From: Candidatus Scalindua sp. | GTDB lineage: Bacteria > Planctomycetota > Brocadiia > Brocadiales > Scalinduaceae | Assembly (NCBI GenBank): GCA_018670825.1 | Contig: JABHIW010000020.1 | Coordinates: 1-41,922, forward strand | Direction of reading: 5' to 3' | Length of the DNA stretch: 41,922 bases | Part shown: positions 14,723-23,037 of the stretch, piece by piece | How positions within the stretch are numbered: position 1 is the stretch's first letter | Layout: every line of letters begins with the position of its first letter | Notes under the pieces: model-generated | The model's database searches: none | What the model saw: the letters and a program-made list of their open reading frames with translations, nothing else | Told to the model about the DNA's origin: nothing | Made by a program: the position numbers and the translations under genes

Positions 14723-15913
14723 ATGAAGAAAACCGCTAAAATATTTTCTGGATATATAACCAATAGAACTATTGCAGGTACTCTGCTCCTCATATGTCTA
14801 ATGTTTTGTTGCTTCATTTCTCATGCACAAGTCAATGAGGCAACAAGCGTAACTGTAGATGGTGTTGGGTCAATCATAGGCAACGATACTGCCAGGGCGC
14901 GAGATGAGGCGCTCAGGGACGCCTACCGTATGGCATTGGAGAAGGCAGGCGTAAACATCAGTGCATATACGGAAATGGTAGATCTTGTCGTAATCAAGGA
15001 CGTAGTCAGGGCACACGTAGAGGGGTATGTAGAATCATGGAAGATTGATGCTGAAGGTATACGGGATGACGGCCTCTTTTACGTTACCATAACGGCAGAT
15101 GTTATAAAAGCGGCCATAAAGAAGAATGACAGAGAAGCCTTGAAGTTAATAATAAACCTCATGGGTAATCCCAGATTCATCGTACTGGTAGATGAATCCA
15201 ACTTTGGAGAAGAACTAGCTTTTTCCATACTCGAAGCTTCACTGACAGAAGCATTGACTGGTTATGGCTACCATAGTATTGATCCTGAACAGAAGAGATC
15301 CATTGTTGAATCAGATGAGGCCAGAAGGGCAAAGAGAGGAGATACTGAAGCGGCACAACAACTTGCCATGAAGCTGCAGGCAGACGTAATAATAGCAGGC
15401 AAGGTCTATACAGAAAAGCTGCCTAAGAATGAGTATTTCGAAGGAACAAACTGGGTATCCAGCAAGGCGTATAGTACAATTCGTGCCGTTATTACAGAAA
15501 CGGGTGAGATACTGGACACAAAAAGCCCACAGAAACCCGGAGCTGGCTTGACATACCGGGATGCCGGGATGAAGGCCATAATGCAATGCGGACAGACAAT
15601 AGCAGACAACCTTGTATGGAATATACCGTTTCATATTGGTGCATCGGAAGAAAAGACTATTCAATTATTAGTAAGTAACCTTGCTTTTTCCGACTACTCC
15701 AAACTGACCGGTGAATTAGGAAGTATGAGAAGTGTTACGTATGTATTTCCACGGGAATGGGAAAAAGATGCCCCGGCTGTCTATGATATAAAAACTAAGG
15801 GCAATGCAAAGGATATAGCAGCGAGACTTGAGACACTTGGTCTGGAATTATTAAGATTCAATATGAATAAGATAGAAGTGATGAAAGCGGAAGAGATCTT
15901 GTGGAATAAGTAA
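14723..15913 (+). CDS. FlgT-like/LPP20-like exported protein
   Basis: 396 aa. A long signal peptide ends near HAQ (residues 34-36). Residues about 40-135 are an LPP20/FlgT-N type domain (RARDEALRDAYRMALEKAG, then VVRAHVEGYVESWKI, then GLFYVTITADV). Residues about 145-300 resemble the middle domain of FlgT-like and CsgG-like proteins (PRFIVLVDE, LQADVIIAGKVYTEKL). The remainder (305-396) is unassigned. In flagellated bacteria FlgT helps anchor the motor; here, without flagellar neighbours, a general envelope role is more likely. No strong ribosome-binding site precedes the ATG. Confidence 0.7.
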   Translation: MKKTAKIFSGYITNRTIAGTLLLICLMFCCFISHAQVNEATSVTVDGVGSIIGNDTARARDEALRDAYRMALEKAGVNISAYTEMVDLVVIKDVVRAHVEGYVESWKIDAEGIRDDGLFYVTITADVIKAAIKKNDREALKLIINLMGNPRFIVLVDESNFGEELAFSILEASLTEALTGYGYHSIDPEQKRSIVESDEARRAKRGDTEAAQQLAMKLQADVIIAGKVYTEKLPKNEYFEGTNWVSSKAYSTIRAVITETGEILDTKSPQKPGAGLTYRDAGMKAIMQCGQTIADNLVWNIPFHIGASEEKTIQLLVSNLAFSDYSKLTGELGSMRSVTYVFPREWEKDAPAVYDIKTKGNAKDIAARLETLGLELLRFNMNKIEVMKAEEILWNK

Positions 15914-16077
15914 ACTTCTCGTTAGAAAATCCGTCTGGAAAAAATCAAATATCAAGTACCCTGTAAAACAACTCTGGATTTCACAGGACAGGCAAATAAC
16001 AAATAAATCAAAACAAAAAAATGTGATTAATTTAGATCTCTAAATTTTAAATTTGTATCTTAACCAATTGTGTTGCT

Positions 16078-17697
16078 ATGAAAAAGTCCATAATCTTAAT
16101 AATATTATTTGCGTCATTTTGTTTCCTGTCCGGTTGTGTTACCGAGCAATATGTTAAGAAGACTCCAATGGTACAACCTTATGAATTAAAGGAAGAGAAA
16201 CCCATACAGAAGAAAAACGGTGAATATACCGATACTCTAGAATCACACATATCTAAGCAAGAGACAGGTCCCAAAAAGGAGGTGTCTGCACCCGTCCAAA
16301 CGGTACGGCCAGACGGGAAGGATACCGGTGAAAAATGTTCTTCTTCTCAAGAAACTGTAGCATTAAAAGATGAAACAGAATTACAAATAGGACTGAATCT
16401 GTTAAGTCAAAAGAGATGCAGCGAAGCTATCGATCTTTTTTCATCTCTTACAATCAGGCATCCTGAAGCGACCAGGACACAATATTATCTCAGTTTTGCA
16501 TACGATAAATGTGATGACATACGTGAAGCATTGAAGGGGTACGAAGAGTATGTTGATATAGAGTCTGATGACATTGTGTTTATACGTAAATCCAAAAATC
16601 GCATACGGGAACTTAGAGATAAAATTGCTAAAGGATTTATTAAAGAGGCACAGATGCTTGCGGATGAACACAAATATAAAAACTCTCTTGAAATACTTGA
16701 TCAAGCATATGATCTACGCCCGTCAACAGTGGTGGCCAATAAGATTGTAGAAAAATATTTCACCTATTCAATAAACTCAATAGCATGGGATATATCAGTT
16801 AACAGTGAATCATTACAAGAAAAAACCGTTTCTGTAATACCTTTCACCAGTTTAAGTGGAGAAGAGAGTGAACAGGGAAAAGCCGTTGCAAGAGAGATTA
16901 GAAATAAACTTACTAATATACAGACGTTAGAGGTTTATGAACGTGATGACGATTCAGTAAAGGCAATACTAAAGGAGATAGAATTTGGTCAGTCAGGATC
17001 TATTGACGAAGAGACAAGGAAGAATCTGGGAAAACTGGTAAACACAGAGGCAATAATTACTGGTCAGGTTGGATATGCCACAGATTCCTTTGAGATCAAT
17101 GGATGGATGATCAATGTAGAAACCGGAAAGATTATTTCTGCTAAAAAAGTTAAGATACTGGGCTGGAATATTAAAGATACAGACAAATACGCCGAATTCA
17201 ACATTAACGTGTGGACAGACAGAAAAGTATACAAAATTGACGATATGGTAACAATTAATTTAATATCTAACAGGGATTGTTTTGTAACTTTATTAAACGT
17301 TCGCAGTAATGGCGAGATATGGGAACTCTATCCAAACAAATACAAACCGGATAATTTCACAAAAGCCAATGTGAGATATACCATTCCATCAGTTCATGAT
17401 AATTTCGAATTAGCCATAGTAGACCCACCGGGTAAAGAATACATAAAGGCCATAGCGACATCAGTCCCCATCTCTAGTGAGCAGATAATGGAAGTGCTCT
17501 CAGAAGACAACTCGGTTCTCATAACTTCCGCAAACAGAGTCATGCAAAGGAACGATTCTATTTTCAGATCAATCCCATCTTCTGAGATGAGGGGGCTCCA
17601 CAAGATTTTGACAAGGGGTGTAGGTATACTGCCAGGAACGAATAGAACATTAGAGTACAAGGCAGTTAGCACATGGTCATTTGAAACCAGAAAATAA
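16078..17697 (+). CDS. Lipoprotein with TPR, CsgG-like and DUF4384 domains
   Basis: 539 aa. The signal peptide ends in LSG-Cys20. A low-complexity Lys/Glu/Thr linker runs to about 90, followed by TPR-like helices (about 95-200, e.g. LLSQKRCSEAIDLFSSL). Residues about 245-365 are CsgG/FlgT-like (KTVSVIPFTSLSGEE, TEAIITGQVGY). Residues about 375-490 match DUF4384 (VWTDRKVYKIDDMVTINLIS, DCFVTLLNV, ELYPNKYKPDN). DUF4384 is often joined to caspase-like domains in other bacteria; here the caspase gene is separate, at the left of the window. It is probably an outer-membrane assembly factor. No good ribosome-binding site precedes the start. Confidence 0.8.
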   Translation: MKKSIILIILFASFCFLSGCVTEQYVKKTPMVQPYELKEEKPIQKKNGEYTDTLESHISKQETGPKKEVSAPVQTVRPDGKDTGEKCSSSQETVALKDETELQIGLNLLSQKRCSEAIDLFSSLTIRHPEATRTQYYLSFAYDKCDDIREALKGYEEYVDIESDDIVFIRKSKNRIRELRDKIAKGFIKEAQMLADEHKYKNSLEILDQAYDLRPSTVVANKIVEKYFTYSINSIAWDISVNSESLQEKTVSVIPFTSLSGEESEQGKAVAREIRNKLTNIQTLEVYERDDDSVKAILKEIEFGQSGSIDEETRKNLGKLVNTEAIITGQVGYATDSFEINGWMINVETGKIISAKKVKILGWNIKDTDKYAEFNINVWTDRKVYKIDDMVTINLISNRDCFVTLLNVRSNGEIWELYPNKYKPDNFTKANVRYTIPSVHDNFELAIVDPPGKEYIKAIATSVPISSEQIMEVLSEDNSVLITSANRVMQRNDSIFRSIPSSEMRGLHKILTRGVGILPGTNRTLEYKAVSTWSFETRK

Positions 17698-17874
17698 ATT
17701 TCTATATTTCCACTCTGCAGGCAAGAACAAATACCAACCAGAATTTGTTACATAGATAACCACTTTCCAGAGTCCTCTTTTATCTAAAACTGTATTCGTC
17801 TATGAATATTTGTAACCAATTTCAAACAGCAAAACAGGATAAACATTATATGCTTCTTATTTATTGGCAGTGTA

Positions 17875-17902
17875 TTGACAAATAATATTTTTAAGGTAAA
17901 AT
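17875..17902 (+). promoter_or_regulatory. Sigma-70-type promoter for the 163-aa exported protein
   Basis: TTGACA at 17875-17880 and TAAAAT at 17897-17902, 16 nt apart; the -35 is a consensus match. The start codon of the next gene lies 76 nt downstream. This suggests separate transcription of that gene from the lipoprotein gene before it. Confidence 0.55.
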
Positions 17903-17978
17903 TTACTAGGTACTTAGAATATTAGTATTATATACAAAATAGGATTACGGAAGTATTTAGAAAAAGGAAGGTGGATCA

Positions 17979-18470
17979 ATGTTAAATATTTATAGAAAAC
18001 TTATTATTCCGACGGTTGCTTTATTTGTGTTTATTGTATTAAGCTTTGTTAATAGCGCGGTTAATAAGGTACAAGCAGTAGATTATATTAAAAAACCATC
18101 AGAAACCCATCATCAGTCATTTGAACCATATGAAAATCCAATTGTTATTCCTGACCCAAAACCCAAAGGTACTACTGTAAGGGTTAAAGAGATAACTACA
18201 TACGAAGTTGTTGTTGATGAGGAAAAGGTAGCGACAAATAATGTAACGATGGATGATCTTGAACTTATAGAGTTGAAGGACAAGAAGGATATCAATTTCC
18301 ATCAAGTAGACTGTTATTTCTACGCGAAGGTAAAGCAGACACAGTCAAAATCTACAGAGTATATATCAAGCACAAGGTGGAGAGAAGGTGAACAATTCTG
18401 GTTGTCAGACGGTGGAAAATATGTTGAATGGGAGCCGTGGTCAGAATGGTATTCAGGAAGTAAATGGTAA
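17979..18470 (+). CDS. Small exported hypothetical protein
   Basis: 163 aa. An N-terminal hydrophobic segment (about 8-33, ending KVQA) acts as signal peptide or anchor. The mature part is polar and beta-rich (TVRVKEITTYEVVVDEEKV), and the last 35 residues are rich in Trp and Tyr (WEPWSEWYSGSKW). No known family was recognised. AAGGAAGGTGG lies before the ATG, and a good promoter lies at 17875-17902, so it may be strongly and independently expressed. Confidence 0.7.
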   Translation: MLNIYRKLIIPTVALFVFIVLSFVNSAVNKVQAVDYIKKPSETHHQSFEPYENPIVIPDPKPKGTTVRVKEITTYEVVVDEEKVATNNVTMDDLELIELKDKKDINFHQVDCYFYAKVKQTQSKSTEYISSTRWREGEQFWLSDGGKYVEWEPWSEWYSGSKW

Positions 18471-18579
18471 TATGGATAGTTAAGAAATTTATGTCCTGTA
18501 TGAGATTACAATTTCATAACTTAGTCTTGATTTAAGAAAGAGTCTATGATCAGAAATGAAGTATAATTTGCAACCCTCC

Positions 18580-18604
18580 TGTCCTGAGCAAAGTGTTCAG
18601 GACA
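18580..18604. repeat. Short REP-like hairpin (CTGAGC-AAAGT type)
   Basis: TGTCCTGA (18580-18587) and TCAGGACA (18597-18604) form perfect 8-bp arms with a 9-nt loop. The core CTGAGCAAAGT resembles CTGAGCAGAGTCGAAG at 5973-5988. It lies between convergent genes and has no T tract, so it is more likely a dispersed repeat than a terminator. Confidence 0.55.
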
Positions 18605-18730
18605 GTTACAATCATCAAACCGAAAGTACGCATAATAGAACCTGGTAACTGAGCACACTGACAAAACCAGACTCTATCACCTTATCTTAATAGTTAACAA
18701 GAATATTAATCTCTCTAACGGCCATTTAAA

Positions 18731-19387
18731 CTAATTTCGTTTTGTTTTGTATAATTCGAATGATTCATCTTTTTTTGCAAGCGGACTGACGTTTCTGTCT
18801 GTATACATTAAAGACATTACTCTATTCATCCCCTTATGTGACATCAAGTTAAACTCTTCTAGTTTAACTTCTAAATCATCCTTTATCCACACCATCTTTT
18901 TATGTGTTTCATCTTCTTCGATTAGATCCGGTTTACCATTTCCCTCTATAAAAATTGCTTCTGTGTTTTTTATATCATTTTCAGCAAATTGCAGAGTATA
19001 GTCATTCCAACTACTGATAGTGACGATCTTATATAATCTGTCTTCATGAAAAAAGAAAGTAAAACGACCTCCAGCAACGTTCCTGGAAAGCACGGTGACA
19101 CTATTATTTACCATCGGCTCATATTCAAATTTGTCAGGAGCAGGGAATTGTTTCTGTACCGTACCTAAGCTTACTCCAAACTCAAGTGGTTGTTCCATCG
19201 CCTTTGTATTGGGTGTGGCTTCATCTTCCGGAACATAACCAAGCATTGTTTTGAGGGCCTGGACTTCCTTAGCTACTTCTTCATCTGTAGTTGCCATTTT
19301 ATCCGTAGCAACTTTCTCTGTTGTAGTACAGTTTTGAAGAATTACCAATGTAAACATCAAAAACAAAACCAGCCAGATGTTTTTCAT
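18731..19387 (-). CDS. Lipoprotein of unknown function downstream of moxR
   Basis: 218 aa. The N-terminus is a lipoprotein-type signal (LVILQN-Cys20), though Asn before the Cys is unusual. A Thr/Lys/Glu linker is followed by a compact domain (about 70-205) with GVSLGTVQKQFPAPDKFEYE, RFTFFFHEDRLYKIVTISSW and a repeated aromatic pattern, reminiscent of small periplasmic lipoproteins that measure or bind partners. GGAGG lies about 9 nt upstream of the start. It starts 61 nt after the MoxR gene on the same strand. Confidence 0.75.
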   Translation of the reverse strand: MKNIWLVLFLMFTLVILQNCTTTEKVATDKMATTDEEVAKEVQALKTMLGYVPEDEATPNTKAMEQPLEFGVSLGTVQKQFPAPDKFEYEPMVNNSVTVLSRNVAGGRFTFFFHEDRLYKIVTISSWNDYTLQFAENDIKNTEAIFIEGNGKPDLIEEDETHKKMVWIKDDLEVKLEEFNLMSHKGMNRVMSLMYTDRNVSPLAKKDESFELYKTKRN

Positions 19388-19448
19388 ACTAATTCCTCCA
19401 TGTCAATGGATGGGAAATGTAAAATGGATTTTGAGGCAATCTATGATA

Positions 19449-20453
19449 TCAAGGTACTTCTATATTATCAAAGATGTTTTGTATGACTTTTTCTGCAGTC
19501 ATTTCCTCTGCTTCTGCTTCGTAAGTTATGATAACTCTATGTCGCAGTACGTCCATTCCTATTGATTTGACGTCTTGTGGTGTGACATAACCTCTACCCT
19601 TGAGAAAAGCATAAGCCTTTGATGCAACAGCGAGGAAAATAGTTGCCCTAGGTGATGCACCATATTCAATGAATTCACCTAAATTGAGGCCGTATTTCTG
19701 AGGATCTCTGGTAGCAATTACCAAGTCTACGATATAGTCCTTTATCTTATCGTCAATGTAGATCTGGTCTACTACCTTACGTAAACGTTTTATATCATCT
19801 GGCGTTAATACAGCATCTACTTTGATGCTTGCATCTGTTAACGCCATTCTGTCTAAAATTTCTCGTTCTTCATCTTTACTGGGATAATCCACATTAAGTT
19901 TTAACATGAACCTATCAACCTGTGCTTCCGGCAAAGGATAAGTACCTTCCTGCTCAATCGGGTTTTGTGTAGCAAGCACCAGGAATGGGTCTTCAAGTTT
20001 AAAGGTCTCACTGCCTATCGTTACCTGCTTTTCCTGCATAGCCTCTAAAAGAGCACTCTGTACCTTTGCTGGTGCCCTGTTTATTTCATCAGCAAGGATA
20101 ATATTTGAGAAAATCGGTCCTTTTTTTGTAGTAAACTCACCAGAACGAGGATTGTAGATAAGGGTACCTATTAGATCTGCCGGCAGAAGATCAGGTGTAA
20201 ATTGGAGCCTTTGATATTTCACCTGGATTGCTTTTGCCAGTGTCATAACAGATAGAGTTTTTGCTAATCCAGGAACACCTTCCAACAGGATATGGCCATT
20301 AGCCAAGATACCAATCATCAACCTTTCGATAAGATGTTTTTGTCCAACTATTATCTTACCCATCTCATTACTTAAGTTAGAGAGAACACCGCTTTCTTCT
20401 TTAATAATGTCTGTTATATTTTTAATATCTTTTGATTCCATATTATTCTGCAC
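19449..20453 (-). CDS. MoxR-family AAA+ ATPase
   Basis: 334 aa, full length for the family. Walker A is GVPGLAKT (about 59-66), Walker B is IILADEINRAPAKVQSALLE (about 118-137), followed by the sensor stretch LVLATQNPIEQEGTYPLPEAQ and the C-terminal lid (GASPRATIFLAVASKAYA). MoxR ATPases act as chaperones or cofactor-insertion factors for neighbouring proteins, often with von Willebrand domain partners; none is visible here. A lipoprotein gene follows on the same strand. Upstream (20454-20714) lies a gap separating it from the DUF4340 operon. Confidence 0.95.
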   Translation of the reverse strand: MQNNMESKDIKNITDIIKEESGVLSNLSNEMGKIIVGQKHLIERLMIGILANGHILLEGVPGLAKTLSVMTLAKAIQVKYQRLQFTPDLLPADLIGTLIYNPRSGEFTTKKGPIFSNIILADEINRAPAKVQSALLEAMQEKQVTIGSETFKLEDPFLVLATQNPIEQEGTYPLPEAQVDRFMLKLNVDYPSKDEEREILDRMALTDASIKVDAVLTPDDIKRLRKVVDQIYIDDKIKDYIVDLVIATRDPQKYGLNLGEFIEYGASPRATIFLAVASKAYAFLKGRGYVTPQDVKSIGMDVLRHRVIITYEAEAEEMTAEKVIQNIFDNIEVP

Positions 20454-20686
20454 TCGTTAAAGTAATCCAGGAACGTTCAATTATAAAATATCTTTAAAAT
20501 ATTTGCTAACGAAAAACCGACCTTCTCTTCAATAGTATTTCTTCAGAAAAATCTCTTGAATGTTGACCGTAGCTGGAAGCAATTAAAATGAAAGAGAATT
20601 TTTACTGTGGCAAACAGTTTAAAGGTACAAGACCTTTTTTTCCTGTTTGTAAAAATCCATAGTTTGACGGTTACCGCTAGTAAAAG

Positions 20687-20722
20687 TTAAGTAACGAAAC
20701 CTTATGAGTTTTCGTTACTTAA
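20687..20722 (-). terminator. Hairpin at the end of the DUF4340 gene
   Basis: TTAAGTAACGAAA (20687-20699) and TTTCGTTACTTAA (20710-20722) form perfect 13-bp arms with a 10-nt loop. The right arm contains the stop codon of the DUF4340 gene. On the minus strand the hairpin is followed by CTTTTAC, a short T run, so it may act as a weak terminator or a 3' end protector. Confidence 0.55.
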
Positions 20723-23015
20723 TTTCTCTTACCACACTTGCTTCTATCAGCTCATCAATCTTGTTTTTATTCATCAGGTAAACAAAGTTTGTGTCAGTAC
20801 CTGTAACATAATAATCATTACCAGCTTCTTTGCCAACCAGCAATGAGGCTTCTCCATCGTCGAAACTTATGGTAACACTGAACTGTGGATTATCAAACCC
20901 ATATTCCGATAAATTCTCGTTTGAATACTGGACAATAGACTCAGCCATCAGTAACTTCATTGAAGAGATGATTCGATCTGCTAAATTTCCGCTCAACAAT
21001 TTTATTTCCGGTTCGACCATTTGCCACATATGTTCATCATTCTTCTGAAAAAACAGATTTTTTTCAGGATGTTTAATTCTAATAGACTTTGCATTTATGG
21101 AATCAAAGTTAAAAAGTGTTCTCGTGACAAGTTCAATGCTGTAATCCCTGACGTCAGTCCACCCTACCTGAAAAATGATGTCCTGACCGTCCACTTTAGC
21201 ATAGTAGTTTGTTTTATCTTTATCCGGCTCTATTTTATTTCCTATCAAGAGTGTCTTCGTTATTAACTCTTTAGGCTTTACCAAATCAGCTTTATCACTA
21301 ATTACTTCATTATTGTGAGCAGCAGCATATTCTTCATATGTTACGGAAGCGCTTAACAGAGGATTATCTAGCCCATAATCACCTATGTTTTCTGCTGAAA
21401 GAGTCACTATCTTATTAGCCATTAGAAACGACAGATTCCAAACCACTTGATTAATGGAGTCCAGTTCCGCTGGCATCTTTACGGGACTAATCATGTTCCA
21501 CTTTGGCATACGCATAGTGGAGCCTTCTGCCTGCTCGCATATAATTGTATTACCATCTCTATTAACAACTAATTTCTGAGCATATTCTTTAGGAAATTCC
21601 ATGACTAATTTATCTCTGAATGCGAGATATCCTGCCTTGGCAATATCATAGAAATTCTCTGTCGGAACAGAATAGACAGCATCTTCTCCGTCTCGTCTAA
21701 CATAGCACAACCCACCATTTTCATCGGCATTACCTATCAAGAATTTTACGGTTTCACCTTCACCGATTCTCCTGAATACGGAAACTTCGAGAGGAGAGTC
21801 TGCTAACCCGTACTTCTCATAGTTAGTACCACTATCATCGACATACTGCTGTATCTGCAAATCCTTAATTTTTTCTACGAATTCTCTTACCGTATCTCTA
21901 TCAGCAAGAATTAGTTTTGGTGATTTAATCATCCAATCATATTGCTCCGTCTTTTCCATGACAAGTGCTGTATCAGCCGATTTTAAATCGATTTTTTCTA
22001 TCCCGTATGTACCAATTGCATCAAACCTCAAGAGCTGTTTGTCTCGCAAATCGTTTAGCTCCAGGTCTAGATCGCGAAGCATAATATCGTGTACAAAGAA
22101 AATTGAACTTTCCCCGTCCAGCTTTGCATAAATCTTTTCATCCAGACTGTGTCCCAAATGGATAGTTTGTACATCGTCTGTAGTACCAATACTGATAGTA
22201 AATACGGGTTTATCCAAGCCGTAGTTGATAATATCTTCTTCACGATCAGATACAAAATCTTCTTTAGCAATCTTCAGATTCTTCAATTCATCAAGAATAT
22301 CCTTAATCCTTTCGGAATCGGCACGGTCTGAAAGTGGTTGCGTTAACCACCAGAGCTGTTCGGTTTTAGAACATACTACCGACCCATTTACACTACTTTC
22401 AATTTTTACTCTTTCTACCGAATGTTTATCAAACTCAAAAGCCCACTTGCTTCTTAAGTCATTGATATCTTTGTCTATTTTCTCCAGGATTTTAGCGTTA
22501 ACGACAGAAACATTGTTATCGTCTCCTGCTGTTATATATACTGTGTCTTGTCCTGCAGCTAACTTATCTCCGACATTGACGACGTACTTGGTTACATTTC
22601 CGGCAGTTCCACCAATCATTGTACCCTTTTTAAGCCAGAGATTAATAACAATACTCGGAGTTTCAAGTCCATACTCTTTCAAGCTGAAGTTTGCAGTTTC
22701 ACTCTCTTCAATAGATCCGATTTTTCTCAAAAACTCAAATTGTGAGAGAATTTCTTCTACCTCAGCTTTATCAGCTCTTAGTTTCAGTGGCTCCAGCATT
22801 CTCCAGGTAGCGCCATCACTACTCTCAAGGACGATAGTAGTATCCCCCTTTTTCATTTCTATTTTGTTAATCTGGCCCGGTTTGTAATCCGGCAGCACCA
22901 TTTGTTGTCTCTGTACCCATACATCTGTCCTGTATTGCTTTTTGTCATACAGGAATATGTAAGCCGCACCAATACCTGCAATTATTAAAAGTATTATTGT
23001 AGTTTTAAACTTCAT
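20715..23015 (-). CDS. DUF4340 repeat protein
   Basis: 766 aa. One N-terminal membrane segment (about 5-24) is followed by a long exported part made of repeated DUF4340-type units, each with a WxMxxP-like beta stretch, a helix and a phrase such as YGLDKPVFTISIGT, YGLADSPLEVSVFR, YGLDNPLLSASVTY or YGFDNPQFSVTISF. DUF4340 proteins often accompany GldG-like and ABC-2 proteins in export and gliding-type loci. Their job is unknown, perhaps a scaffold outside the membrane. It is the last gene of the operon, 22 nt after the GldG-like gene. Confidence 0.9.
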   Translation of the reverse strand: MKFKTTIILLIIAGIGAAYIFLYDKKQYRTDVWVQRQQMVLPDYKPGQINKIEMKKGDTTIVLESSDGATWRMLEPLKLRADKAEVEEILSQFEFLRKIGSIEESETANFSLKEYGLETPSIVINLWLKKGTMIGGTAGNVTKYVVNVGDKLAAGQDTVYITAGDDNNVSVVNAKILEKIDKDINDLRSKWAFEFDKHSVERVKIESSVNGSVVCSKTEQLWWLTQPLSDRADSERIKDILDELKNLKIAKEDFVSDREEDIINYGLDKPVFTISIGTTDDVQTIHLGHSLDEKIYAKLDGESSIFFVHDIMLRDLDLELNDLRDKQLLRFDAIGTYGIEKIDLKSADTALVMEKTEQYDWMIKSPKLILADRDTVREFVEKIKDLQIQQYVDDSGTNYEKYGLADSPLEVSVFRRIGEGETVKFLIGNADENGGLCYVRRDGEDAVYSVPTENFYDIAKAGYLAFRDKLVMEFPKEYAQKLVVNRDGNTIICEQAEGSTMRMPKWNMISPVKMPAELDSINQVVWNLSFLMANKIVTLSAENIGDYGLDNPLLSASVTYEEYAAAHNNEVISDKADLVKPKELITKTLLIGNKIEPDKDKTNYYAKVDGQDIIFQVGWTDVRDYSIELVTRTLFNFDSINAKSIRIKHPEKNLFFQKNDEHMWQMVEPEIKLLSGNLADRIISSMKLLMAESIVQYSNENLSEYGFDNPQFSVTISFDDGEASLLVGKEAGNDYYVTGTDTNFVYLMNKNKIDELIEASVVREIK

Positions 23016-23037
23016 AGTTAATTAAAGCCTCCGATTA

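Noticed and set aside
13762..15913. Part of a flagellar cluster (FlgT)
   Set aside because: No flagellar structural, export or motor genes are in the window; the LPP20/FlgT-N fold occurs in other envelope proteins.
22225..22887. 220-aa plus-strand ORF within the DUF4340 gene
   Set aside because: It is antisense to a well-supported gene, and its Ser/Leu-rich composition is the usual mirror of such coding DNA.
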